64,000 nucleotides of DNA from Trichoderma breve (Eukaryota > Ascomycota > Sordariomycetes > Hypocreales > Hypocreaceae): NCBI RefSeq assembly GCF_028502605.1, contig NC_079234.1, positions 1,798,001-1,862,000 of the forward strand, given 5' to 3'. Every line of letters begins with the position of its first letter. The stretch's first letter is position 1. The position numbers and the translations under genes are program-made. Shown here in pieces: positions 12,049 through 22,852 of the stretch. Under the pieces are notes generated by a model that had not been told where the DNA came from, searched no databases, and saw nothing but the letters and a program-made list of their open reading frames with translations.

Positions 12049-13323
12049 GGCGGCGGTGTTGTTTTATGAGAGGGTGTGAATAAAGAAGAGATGAAGGTTG
12101 TTAGGCTCTAGGAAAAAGCTGAGGGATTGGATATTTATGCTTCTTTTCAAAGCAAACAAAGCCTTGTCGAAAGTCGAAAGCTGGCGACCAGGTCGATTGG
12201 AGAGGCGCTTGCTGTCGTTTGTTTCAGAAACCGCCGTTGGGCGGCAAGTTGTTTTTAGAGCTCGGGCGCTGATAGCCAACCAAACAAAGGCCGACAATGT
12301 GAGACAAGGCAATCAAAGGACAGGCGGCTGCACTTTGCAAGGGACAAGAGTAAAAAAAGAAAAAAAGGGAAAAAACAAAAGGCCAGTGTTGGTTTTATAT
12401 CCCGTGCTTAGAAGCGAGGGCCAGATGAGCAGTGAATGGAATGGCGCCGCTCACATGGCCCGACCCTGATAACCTGTTTTGGCTGGTTGCTCAACAAAAC
12501 TCATGATGTAATTCAGCCGTTGTGCTTGACGTGGATCACTGGAGCCGGCTTTGAGGCCGCTGGAACGGTGCTGCATCGGCGCTGTATCAGCCAATGAGAC
12601 GTCGCCGGAGGTGCTCCAGCGCCCGCCAAACGTGGTCTTGTTACAGGGGAATCTCTAGCGGCCGATAATAGCTGGCTGCCTCTGACGTTTTGCCACGGCA
12701 GATCTGGCGCCAAAGATCCAGAATATGCGGTTGAGCGCTGCACCGCCACGCCGATGAAAACCATGCAAGCCACGTTGTGGCGATGCCGTTGGGCTGCCGT
12801 GGCTGAAGCTATCAGTCTGCATATCTAGTATCTACACTGTGTGGCTAGTGTGGCGCTCCCATAAACTCTAGCAGACTCCCACAGCGGAGACAGTGCGAAC
12901 CTTGCTGAGCCCTCCCGCCAACACTGACCTGATTTGTACGGCTGCAACGGCCAAGCGGGCAACAACCTTCACCTATCTCGTAGCATCTGATAGCTTCACC
13001 ATCTTTCGGGTCGGCAAACTCCATCTCGGCATATCCATCGAATCGCTGCCAGCACAGCACAGCCATTGTACCGGCAAATCTCCGCTCTCCAACTCGACGA
13101 TAGGCCGGACTTCGCTCTCATCGCTGGTGGCTGAAGCGCGCGTCGCGATCCAATCCTCAGCTGCTCAACCTCGGAACGATTGACCATGCCCATTATCCTG
13201 TCACATGTTCGAAGCGTCCTGAGTCTGGCAAAGTCGTGAAGACCGTATGATCAAGCGTTATAGTATTATTAATCAGGGCATGGGGCTGAGCTGAACACAC
13301 TCAAACAATAACGAGAGACAAAC
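12049..13323. other. Divergent promoter region between DUF4112 gene and DCP2
   Basis: This 1.3 kb lies between the starts of two genes transcribed away from each other and should hold both promoters and 5' UTRs. An A-rich tract occurs near 12350. No coding sequence or RNA gene was recognised. Confidence 0.5.
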
Positions 13324-15370
13324 ATGGCTCAGAAACAGATGCAGCTGGAAGACTGTATGCTGCCAACCCCCTTCACCCCCGCCTGCCATGCCGGTCTGAA
13401 TAAGGTACTGATCTATTACTCTGCTAGGGCTGGATGACCTATGCGTCCGGTTCATCATCAATCTTCCGCAGGAGGACCTGTCTTCGGTTGCCCGACTGTG
13501 CTTCCAAGTTGAAGAGGCACAATGGTTCTACGAAGACTTCATCCGACCCCTCGATCCGACCCTCCCGTCCATGACATTGCGCACCTTTTGCCTGCGAATC
13601 TTCCAACACTGCCCTTTGCTGGCCTCCTTTTCGGTTGAGAACCATATCAAGGCATTTGAAGAGTTCTTGCAGTATAAGACTCGTGTGCCGGTTCGTGGCG
13701 CTATTATGCTCAATCACGAGCTGGATTCAGTCGTCCTCGTCAAAGGCTGGAAGAAGGGTGCTAGCTGGAGTTTTCCACGTGGCAAAATCAACAAGGACGA
13801 AGACGATTTGGACTGTGCGGTCAGAGAAGTCTACGAAGAGACCGGCCTGGATCTCCGAGAAGCAGGGCTGGTGCCAACCGAGGCGAAACCGAAATACATT
13901 GAAATCCCTATGAGAGAACAGCATCTCCGACTCTACGTTTTCCGAGATGTCCCCATGGATACGGTTTTCGCGCCTCGAACAAGGAAAGAAATCAGCAAGA
14001 TTGAGTGGTATAAGCTGTCCGACCTACCCACTCTGAGGAAGAAGGGCCCTCAAAACAACAACCATCAATACGACTCTAGTCCCGGGACCAATGCCAACAA
14101 GTTCTACATGGTCGCGCCTTTTTTGGTTCCTCTTAAGAAATGGATCATTTCCCAGAAAAAGATTGATGAGAAGAGGTCCTTCAGTGGAAGCATTCCGGTC
14201 AACCCTGCCTATCACCATCACAATCCTATTGAAGAAGATCCCACCGAGGATGAGGCGTGGGTGCCCAATGTGCCAGCTCCCATGCCAGCCATTGAATCAC
14301 TTGATGGGGCCACCAGGGAGTTACAGCGTCTGTTGAATTTACAGCCATCGGCTCAACCGCCGGTTCCAGTAGCTGAGGCAGCCCGGCCGGCATTCCAACC
14401 TGCGCAAGCCCCTCTCGCTCCAAAGGATAAAGGCAGTGCTCTGCTTTCTCTTCTCCAGTCCTCGAGTTCCGCTCCTCAGCATGTCCCCCAGCCACCTCCC
14501 CAGCATGTACCTCAGGGAGCCTCCCAGCTACCAGACTTGTTGGCAACGCTGATGCCGGCAGCAAGACAGCCTCAGAACCCTCAACAAAATGTCCACACTA
14601 TGCCTCATGCCATTCCTCCAGCCGTGCCTCAAGCTGTGCCTCAAGCTGTGCCTCAAGCCGTGCCTCAGGGTCAGCCCACCTTTCACCAGCAGCTTCCAAA
14701 CTTTGTTGCACCACCAAATCCGAATTCTGTCGCATTGAGTATTTTGCAAAACAGGAATGATGGCCATATTAGCGGTACACCGCCAAACCACCCTGCTTAT
14801 CCAGGATATTCCATTACGACACAGCAACAGACTTATACCACTAGCTCCACTGTCAAGGCCAACCCCATGCAGCCGCTTCAAATTCTTCAAAGAGGACAGA
14901 CCATCCAACAGACTCAACAAATCAGCCCTCCAGAGCCTCCCAAAGCCAATCTCGCTCCATACGCCGGATCCTACGGCCAACCAGGGCAGCTCCGTCCCGG
15001 ACAAGTCGTCCAGCCATCACCGTCTACTCTGCCGATCCCCTTGAGCTCTTCGTCTGCAGCAAACAACTACAACCACAGACCTGAAGTATCACAAGAGCAA
15101 AAGAAGCAACTACTCTCTCTCTTTGGAACACCGAATAAAGCTGCGACAAATGCCCCACCCGAGCTTGTCGGCCAGACTGGACCACCTGCGGCTGGGATGT
15201 CTATGCCTCGTACGGGATCCCTGTCCCTGGCCTCGGGGGCTGCTCAAGGGCCAGCGGGACATCGTAATGCACCGCCGTCTCGCAACAGCAATATGACGCC
15301 TATATCTCAGGCCGACCAGAGCTTTTTGCTTGGCTACTTGCAATCTATTACAAAGGATACTACACGTTAG
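13324..15370 (+). CDS. DCP2: mRNA decapping enzyme Dcp2
   Basis: Two exons, 13324-13354 and 13428-15370, encode 657 aa. The N-terminal regulatory domain starts MQLEDWLDDLCVRF, with the first intron falling inside its Trp codon. The Nudix domain follows: residues 129-151 match the Nudix box GX5EX7REUXEEXGU (GKINKDE, REVYEETGL), with the metal-binding Glu147 and Glu148, and Box B-like sequence comes after. The enzyme hydrolyses the m7GpppN cap in the cytoplasm or P-bodies with Dcp1. The C-terminal 400 residues are Pro/Gln-rich and disordered, with short Leu-rich helices (LLSLLQSS, LPDLLATLM, KKQLLSLFG, SFLLGYLQ) of the kind that bind Edc3 and Pat1. A four-copy 12-bp repeat coding for VPQA lies within it. 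Confidence 0.95.
14621..14668 (+). repeat. 12-bp tandem repeat in DCP2 (VPQA x4)
   Basis: Four nearly identical 12-bp units, of the form gcYgtgcctcaR, encode Ala-Val-Pro-Gln steps in the disordered tail of Dcp2. The unit differs only at third codon positions, so it is probably a recent slippage expansion that keeps the frame. Confidence 0.85.
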
Positions 15371-15939
15371 AACCGATGAGGTGATGCAAAAGATGGAACG
15401 GACTCTGTTTGCAAGGGATATGGAGAATCTAGGGACCTGTTAGGGGGTACATTCTTTGATTGGGGGTCACGGTAATTACAGCGAAGCAAGGCGAACTGGC
15501 TTTATACTCTTTTTTGGTACTCTGCTTGTTGGAATCTTGTGAGAGTTTTGGCCACTTAGGAGCGGCTCATGTCTGTGTAGTCTTGGAGCTCAGCGCAGCG
15601 AGGATATCAATATTCGCAGCGGGGATATCAATATTGAAGCCCTAAGCTTCTCGAGGTTAATCTTGAGATGCTTGTGTACAGAAATAGCGTCTTCACCCTT
15701 TGCATAGAAATGCAAACAACTTATTGGTGGAAAGCGTCACTGAATTATTAATCTATCTTGACGCTTCTTTACAGTCAGCAAAACAGGGCAGTGATATAAA
15801 TGACCTTTTGAATGTCTAGGCTAATCATCCTCAGCGGTGGAAGCCGTTGGCATATAATAAAATCCACTGCTTCCAAAAATTCGCCAGTAATGCAATGTTA
15901 CACGAGTATCAATGAGAAATCGTAGGACCGTAGCTTGCC
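15371..15939. other. Intergenic between convergent DCP2 and RRM gene
   Basis: This stretch holds the 3' UTRs of the two convergent genes. Near 15600-15635 the 13-mer GGATATCAATATT occurs twice about 20 bp apart. Nothing else was recognised. Confidence 0.5.
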
Positions 15940-17584
15940 TCATTCTTCAGCAGCGAGGAGCTGAAAGCGATTGCCCGAGGAGACGGATCGACGCACTGGG
16001 GCGGCGAGAGATGGTGTCTTCAGACGAGGCATAACAGGCACTTGGCGCAACGGCTGGGCACATTCGTCAGCATCCCACTCGAGGCGGGAGCTCTTGTACT
16101 TGCTGCAAGTGGAATGGAAAAGTTAGTTGGAATGAGTATTCTAATGCAAGGAGAAGGAGGGAAAGACTATTCTAAGGCAAGGGAGAGGAGATTGCTTACA
16201 GCCGGCTCATCATGCAGGTTCGCGCGTACATGGCACTCGGGACGGAATTGGTGCTGATACGGCACGTCCCGCCGTAGAAGGTGATGGAAACGATTTCGAG
16301 ACCGTGAATGTGATCGAGATCGTGGCGGATGGAGGCTTCTGAGTGGGTGGCGTTGCAGTTGCGCAGGACGAGGTTGCGGGTTGCGCCGTTTGCGATGCGT
16401 TTGGCGAAGTGGTCGTGGAGAACTTGGAAGCGATCTGACCAGCGGATATCGATCTGGAGATTCAAGTTAGAGATACACCATGGATGGAAGCTTACTGTCT
16501 TGCCTTGCTCACTTTTCTGTTTTTAATGTAGAGGTAGTTGTTGCGTACGTGGGTGTAGTAGGCCTCGGCATCTCTGGTCTCGGCAAAAGTGACAACTGCG
16601 GTCGAAGAACGACGCATGAGGGAGACTTCAAATAAAATGCCGCCTCGAACTACGGCGGTGATGTCGGCGAGGGTTGTATCCTCAGGGATGTTGAGCAGCT
16701 GAACGGAACGAAACGACGGCTCTTGGGGGAAGTTGAGGCCGGTGGGTGTGTGATCAAGCACATCACTGGCTGCTTCGTCGTCGTCATAGTTATCATCCAA
16801 TACCACGCTGGAAGTCTCGAAAGAGTCGTATGTCATGCTGCTCCCAATATCGCTTCTGCATTGGCTGCGTATGACAGATTGGGGTGCAGGAAACGGGTAG
16901 ATGCCGTGTTGGGCAGCGTGGGCTACCAAAGAGCTGGTCGACGTTGTGATTGAACTCGTATCGGAGTCGTGAGAGGCAGGCTCGAAGCTCAAAGCGTTCG
17001 CATTGTAGACGTGCTTCTTAGGGGCGGCGGTTGAGCATTGAGTTGACTGCGAGCTTACGCATGCATTGAGAGCCTAAAGATGGAGTTAGAACAGTGGATA
17101 GATAGAGATTATGATGGGATTACTGACCTGGACGACTCCAGCATCTTCAATCTGGGCATTGAGAAGGCAGCGGCAGAGTTCGGCTATCAAAGTGGTTTAT
17201 GACAATTAGCAGATGCCATTCTAAATTGCAGAAGACTCGAGAACACATACCGTGATTCTGAGCGGTTCTGACGAGGCTTTCGTAATCAGCCCGGAGGATA
17301 GTGATTGTGTCCTCAGACTGAGGTCCGGGGTACTGGAATGGCAAAGGGTCAGTGGATTGACTGCACGATGGGCGGGGATCGAGTACGCACCAAAGTGTCA
17401 CTGGGATACCTAGATAGAATCGAGTTAGCAAATGGTGTCCCTATTTTCTGTGATTCCGAGGAGAACAACGGATGATGGAACGATGGAAGAGAAGAAGCTG
17501 AGCAAATACATTCAGGGGGAATTGACGCAATGGTTTCATTAGGGGCACACTATCGATCGAGATGACTCACCGGAAATTCTGCAT
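15940..17584 (-). CDS. RRM-type RNA-binding protein
   Basis: Seven exons on the minus strand join in phase: 17584-17571, 17409-17391, 17332-17251, 17183-17128, 17073-16513, 16453-16200 and 16102-15940, giving 382 aa. The N-terminal third contains a short helix (TILRADYESLVRTAQNHAE) and a Ser/Thr-rich disordered region. An RRM begins SVQLLNIPEDTTLADITAVV and continues with TAVVTFAETRDAEAYY and LYIKNRKIDIRW. A second, weaker RRM-like unit starts TRNLVLRNCNATHSEASI and ends in RLEWDADECAQPL. The layout recalls fungal Nrd1-type regulators of differentiation, but the match is not close enough to name it. Such proteins usually bind mRNA in the cytoplasm or nucleus. The first four exons are unusually small (14-82 nt). 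Confidence 0.8.
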
Positions 17585-18719
17585 CTTGGAGGTAGTTGGA
17601 GGATGATGAAAAAGGAGAAGAAGAATTTGGCAGTGGCAGTGGCAGTAGAAGGAAGAAAGTACCTGAGCTTGAAGGCAGGTCCCTTTTTGCACGGCGGCTG
17701 GATTAACCTGTGCGGCCGTTTGCCGGCTGGCGTGATTGCATGGCACCGAGACTACGAACGCATTTGATGTTGCAGGGGAAATTTGTGTAAACGAGTGAAA
17801 TTTAAAGACAATGTGAGCATGGCTATTCATTATAATAAAGGTAAAGAATTTGAAGAGGATGAGTGAATGCAGTGTAGAAATGGGGGATGATACTCAATTG
17901 CATCTCTCTTCTGGGCGGCCTAGGTGAGGCCGGCCTTAGGTCCTGTGGTATGCTTTCAGCTATCACTGTTAAGTTCTGTTTATAGCCAGGCAGGTTATGC
18001 GAGAACCTTTATTCAAAGAATCTACGTACAAGGATCAATCATACATAGCATCAGCGCCCCCAAGTGCCAAGATATGGCTCTGATCGGGTACACCTGGAAG
18101 CTATATGCACCTACTGTATACGTAACAATACATCCAGCCCTACTAAAATACTACGAAAACCGCAGTGTCGTATGGTGAAGACTTTAGTTTCGTTTCACAC
18201 TGGCTAAAAGTCCGCTTGTGAAAAGCTGGATACAGGATGCTATGGCATTTAATTGCTTTTTGTGCAACTCACTGTTCCATATAGAAGGCGAGGTGTGGTT
18301 GACTGCAGTAGAATCGTGAGAACTTTGGTCATCCAGTTCGAAGCCCATTACAAGGTATAGAACATTGAAAATAGAGATGTAGAAGTGAAAGTCAGCAATT
18401 AAGACATTATAATATGCCTTTAATTGTTTATCACAAATTGATGCTGAATCATGATTTATACCGTCCAAAGAGTCCTCTGGGCGGCCTCTTATAGCCCCAC
18501 GTGATTTGAGGCGCCGTTGCTGTGAATTTATGGAGATGCCTTCGCTCCTAACCTGCAACAGCAACACTTAACTTCGTGACATCTAGAGTCGGTATTTGAG
18601 CTCTATCATTGTACTTTTGCTTAAATTGAGAGCACAAAGCACAAAAATTAAGAGAATTATAAAGATCGTTTATAAGTGTGAGGAGTTGATGGAAGTCTCA
18701 CGGGATACATATCATCGCC
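17585..18719. other. Divergent intergenic region, RRM gene to Zn2Cys6 gene
   Basis: The region lies between the starts of two genes transcribed apart. It contains a GGCAGT triplet repeat near 17626-17643 and otherwise only short reading frames. It also marks the boundary from the housekeeping block to the accessory part of the window. Confidence 0.45.
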
Positions 18720-20124
18720 ATGCCTCCTCGACTTTATCACACTAAATCCAAGACTGGCTGTGCTCGCTGCAGAGCTCGTCGCGTCAAGGTAACGTAGCCT
18801 CACGCATCTTCCCCTTGCTTCTTAGTGTTGTCATTAAAACAACTGACTCATATTTCCTGTATAAATATAGTGCGATGAGGCCAAACCAAAGTGTGTTCGT
18901 ACATGCTCCAATTTAGTTCTAAATGTACATTCTACATGTGTTATAAACTCTAACAATGAGACTTAGGGTTGCTGTGTTCGCCATGAAGTAGAGTGTTTCT
19001 ACGACAGAACAGACCGCTGCAAGTCTTTGAGGCCAAATATTACCAATGTCCTCGATTCAGTATTACACCAGGCAGGGACAGCAGCGGGCCAAATCGCTGC
19101 TCACAACAGCGCACACACTGAGGAGTTGATGCCGATCATGTCGGCAGAAAGCCGCGATCGCCGCTATCTCGAACTCCGACTGCTTCACTTGTGGACTACC
19201 GAGGTCTGTCAAACGCTTCCAGGCTGCTATGATCCTCAAAACCTCAAAATCTGGTCTCGTGATGTCCCCAAGCTTGCACTCGACTATGAACCTTTACTCA
19301 CCGGCATCTTTTCCATCTCTCTCTTGTACATGGTCTTTAGCAACTCTCAGGTCGGCATTCCGGAGGCCGAGCTTTTTGCGTACAGGGCAAGATATTTTGA
19401 GGCGACCGTGCGGCACCATCGCAAGGCGCTTGGCTCAATGGATCACCGAACTGCTAATGCGGCCGGCTTTACATCCATTATTCTCATTTTTGATGCTTTC
19501 GCTAGCCTCAGAGAACGCTGGATGCAACCGATTCATCCCAGCATGCCCTATAAGCCACCGACGGCATGGCTTCAGATGTGTAGAGGAGTCAGAAACGTTG
19601 TTGCGCTCGGGCTAGATATGATCGGTGAAGACTCTGATTCATCTCTCAGTATCATAGCCAAGGGGGCTTCGCTCTTCGTTGATCTGGATACCATTGACTC
19701 GGACGCGAATCGTGCGAAATTTGCTTATTTACTGCCTGCAAATGCCGATGCATCTCTAGATGGCGCTGACTATGAGGCATACACAACCGCGGTTGCGTAC
19801 ATAGGGTCGGTCGCGGCAGCAAAGGAAGCTGGAGAAGAGCATCCGAAAATATCTCGAAGACTTGCGATTTTCCCCACCATCTTGCACGACCGTTTCCTCA
19901 CGCTGCTCGATGTGCCAAGCCCGCGTGCCATGGTTATCCTCGCGCACTATTTTGCTTTGCTATATACCCTCGACGGGCTGTGGTGGGTGGGTAACTGTCC
20001 AGAAAAGGAGATTGAAGCCATCAAAGCCAATCTTGGTAGCGAATGGCTTGGTTTGATGGAGTGGCCGCTGCAAATACTCCGCGATCGTGGTCGAACATCC
20101 GCTGGGGGCGACGATGGGAAGTGA
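18720..20124 (+). CDS. Zn2Cys6 transcription factor, Upc2-like
   Basis: Three exons, 18720-18788, 18871-18894 and 18967-20124, encode 416 aa. The zinc cluster is assembled across both introns: Cys14, 17, 24, 31, 34 and 41 give the exact spacing CX2CX6CX6CX2CX6C. The second intron must start at GTTCGT, a poor donor, because only this choice restores the cluster and the phase. The remaining 360 residues carry the helical region typical of sterol-uptake-type regulators (LRLLHLWTTEVCQTL, VPKLALDYEPLLTGIFSISL). The protein should be a nuclear DNA-binding regulator, perhaps of the adjacent genes for the membrane protein, adenylating enzyme and oxygenase. That link rests on position only. Confidence 0.86.
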
Positions 20125-21049
20125 TGTCTTTCGTGGACAAAATATTGTGTGGCGTTTAATCTGGTTTGGAATATAAGAGAAGCAGGGAATCAATGTTTAA
20201 TGTATGTAATATAAATTAACAAGAAATAATTATTATTGTTGCCTTGCCTTTTGGATGGCTTCAGACAGGGTTGGTCTACATCTACACCACTCAGAATTGG
20301 ATAATCGAGCACAGATTACGTTGCATAATATAGATGATGAACCAACTAGAGAACTAGGACTATGTCTTATGTACTATTCAGCTCCTCCATAAAAGCATTC
20401 AACTCAACTTATTCACTTCTTCCTGCACTGCCACTCCTCTGGACCCTGGTTGCCTATTAGCTCGTTCTTCGGTCTCGTTCCTCGGTATCGTTTAGGTTCC
20501 ACTTTTCAGATGCCTGTCGCAGATCGGTTGCGTTGCAGGACGCGCCATTCTGTTCTAAAAGAGCTTTTGAATCGAACCTGATTCTAAACCTGCCGACTTA
20601 AAATTCGTAAACGATGGAAATACTGTCAGTTGAACGACGGGAGGCCTCGAGAGATGAAGAGACATATAAGGGCTTGGACGGCTGGATGGGTTGGTGTTAC
20701 CGCCTTGCTCTTACATCTCACTCTCTCTTTAAGCCATAAACAAATGACTGCTTGCGCAAACCACCGCTAGACTTACACACCGTGAGTTTTCATTTTCCTT
20801 CTATATCATCTAATCGGGATCTTGCCAATTTTCTAACCTTTAATTTATCAGTTTTTGCGCTCATTTTTATTCGCATTAGTTACGATTGTCACTGCAAGAA
20901 ACGAGCTGTCTAATCCTTTAGCGACGAGGGACGGTAGAAGCCAACATATAGTATTCGAATGATAGTCTAACTTCGACCGAAAGCGACATCACTATATCCT
21001 TGCCAAGTACTTGAAGACGCTCAGACGGAAAGAACCCAAGTTACACACA
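20125..21049. other. Intergenic between Zn2Cys6 gene and DUF7702-like gene
   Basis: About 0.9 kb with no supported gene. It includes the 3' UTR of the regulator and the promoter of the membrane protein gene. A B-box-like string at about 20571 was examined and does not fold into a tRNA. Confidence 0.45.
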
Positions 21050-21957
21050 ATGACTGCGACATCGACCGCCGAGCTGGCCATCTATGCTGCTCTTAGCATT
21101 CCGAACATATACATCCTGTTCAAACATGGTCGCACTGGATTGCTTGGATGGGCTTACCTTCTCGTATTCTGTACGCTGCGTATCGTTGGAGGTGCTCTGG
21201 ATCTGTCCGGAAGTACCACAGCAGGCATTATATCAAGCATTGGCCTATCTCCTCTTCTCCTTGCTGCGTCTGGCATTCTCAAAGAAGCGTAATGTTCCAT
21301 TTCCAAGACAGAATCGTCGCTGTTCATATGTATATACTAATATATATGAATAGGAGGACTTATTACTGCGACCCTTTGGATAAAAAGGTGGAATGGACTG
21401 TCGTGCTGTTGTTTCACGGCATTGCTACTACCGGTGTTGCTATTCTAGCCATTGGCGTGTCGAATCTGGATTCTAGCAACGTCAAACCCTCAGATGTTCC
21501 CACGGACGATGCTATGGTGAAAGCTGGTATAGCTCTTTTGACTCTCTCTTGGGCGATTGTTGCCATTGTATCAGTATGGGCACTCGCTCATCCAGCAAAA
21601 TCTCAAAAGTCAAAGTCTTCTATTGTTGCAGGAACCAGGGTAAGTGTTTGTCATGAGCGTGTATACAAATATCCTAGTTGACTAAATCAGCGATAGCTTC
21701 TCTGGTCTGTCCTCATATCGGATGTTTTCAGTGGCATTCGGGTTATTTACACCCTCGTTTCGCTGGTCACACAAGACGAGACTCTAAACCCTGTTACAGG
21801 CTCTCTCACAATACGTGTCCTCTTATCGTTGATACCGGAATTGGTTTGCGTACTGGCTTTCCTAACAGCTGGATTTGTCACGCGAAATGCTGCTCGAGAT
21901 TCCTCAAAGGCAAACAGGGCTGCAGGTAGGAGGGATCTCAACAGCGCAGAGATTTAA
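21050..21957 (+). CDS. Seven-transmembrane protein, DUF7702-like
   Basis: Three exons, 21050-21288, 21354-21639 and 21697-21957, encode 261 aa. Seven hydrophobic segments can be read, beginning ELAIYAALSIPNIYILF and LLGWAYLLVFCTLRIVG and ending LLSLIPELVCVLAFLTAGF. Two features repeat in fungal proteins of this class: Arg in the second helix (TLRIVGG) and a matching FSGIRVIY in the sixth. The topology resembles RTA1-like and DUF7702 fungal membrane proteins, whose function is unknown. The C-terminus is basic and probably cytosolic. The start at ATG 21050 is the first Met of the frame with a good A at -3. It lies between the Upc2-like regulator and the adenylating enzyme, on the same strand as both. 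Confidence 0.78.
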
Positions 21958-22852
21958 GGAGACTGACGTCAGTTTCATCTTAGCCTATATTGAATTATTA
22001 AATACTCGATAAACTGGTGATAAACTGGTGTTTTTAATTTATGAGTTCCAATATTTTAATTCATTATGATATGTGCAAATTAGTCATTACGATACACGTT
22101 TGCATCATTTGACATGGTGATGTCTATACCTTTTGATCATGTTGCACATCTGCCTTACCCGTATTTAATATACTATACATGATTGGATGCATTATGTTGT
22201 GCCAGTTGCCTGTTGACAGTTCTTCGCTAGGCCTTCAGAAGACCGGGGTACGTGTAGTAAATCTTAGCAAATCACAGAAACTAAAATGAACCAATATGAA
22301 CGACACATCGCAAACTGCTCATCGTCTAGGCAGGCTATAGTAAAACATTGGTATCACTGTCACCCAATTGTGCCAATGTGCGACGTTGCTCGCAGGGATC
22401 CTTCAGCCGCAGTCTTAGACAGGTTTCACCCCAGGCAGCCACCGGCCACAAACTGAAGGCAGCTCCAGGATTTGGGGACTGGAGCCTTCTGAGACATGCA
22501 TGGCGCCAAAAGATTCAATCTCGGTATAAGGTGATAGATGAAGCTAAAACCATGTCATCGGCTCTCCCTTCACGTAGCACTAAGTCGCTTGCTAACACGA
22601 CTCCGTAATGGACAATCCCACTTCGTGTTAAGGGAATTCTTGGGCTGTTGATGCCGTGTTTGCTGGTTTTCAAGGGTAGCATGCCGCTTTTAAATAATCC
22701 ATACCGCTATACTCGTTGGTCGGCTCTAACTTCTGCTATCGCCGCCAGCCTTTATGGTATTTAAGGTGCGTAGTATTCCAGGCTGGTGGTTAGCCAGAAC
22801 GAGTTTGCTCGTGTGGTTTCTCAACCGCTTTTGGCCGTTATTAAACGACAAA
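21958..22852. other. Intergenic upstream of the adenylating enzyme
   Basis: About 0.9 kb, AT-rich in its first third. A possible TATA element (GTATTTAAGG) lies near 22758. An in-frame upstream ATG at 22754 offers an alternative, longer start for the next gene. No other gene is supported. Confidence 0.4.

Noticed and set aside
20560..20610. tRNA-like B box (GGTTCGATTC on the minus strand)
   Set aside because: The T-stem does not pair, there is no A box at the right distance and no acceptor stem.
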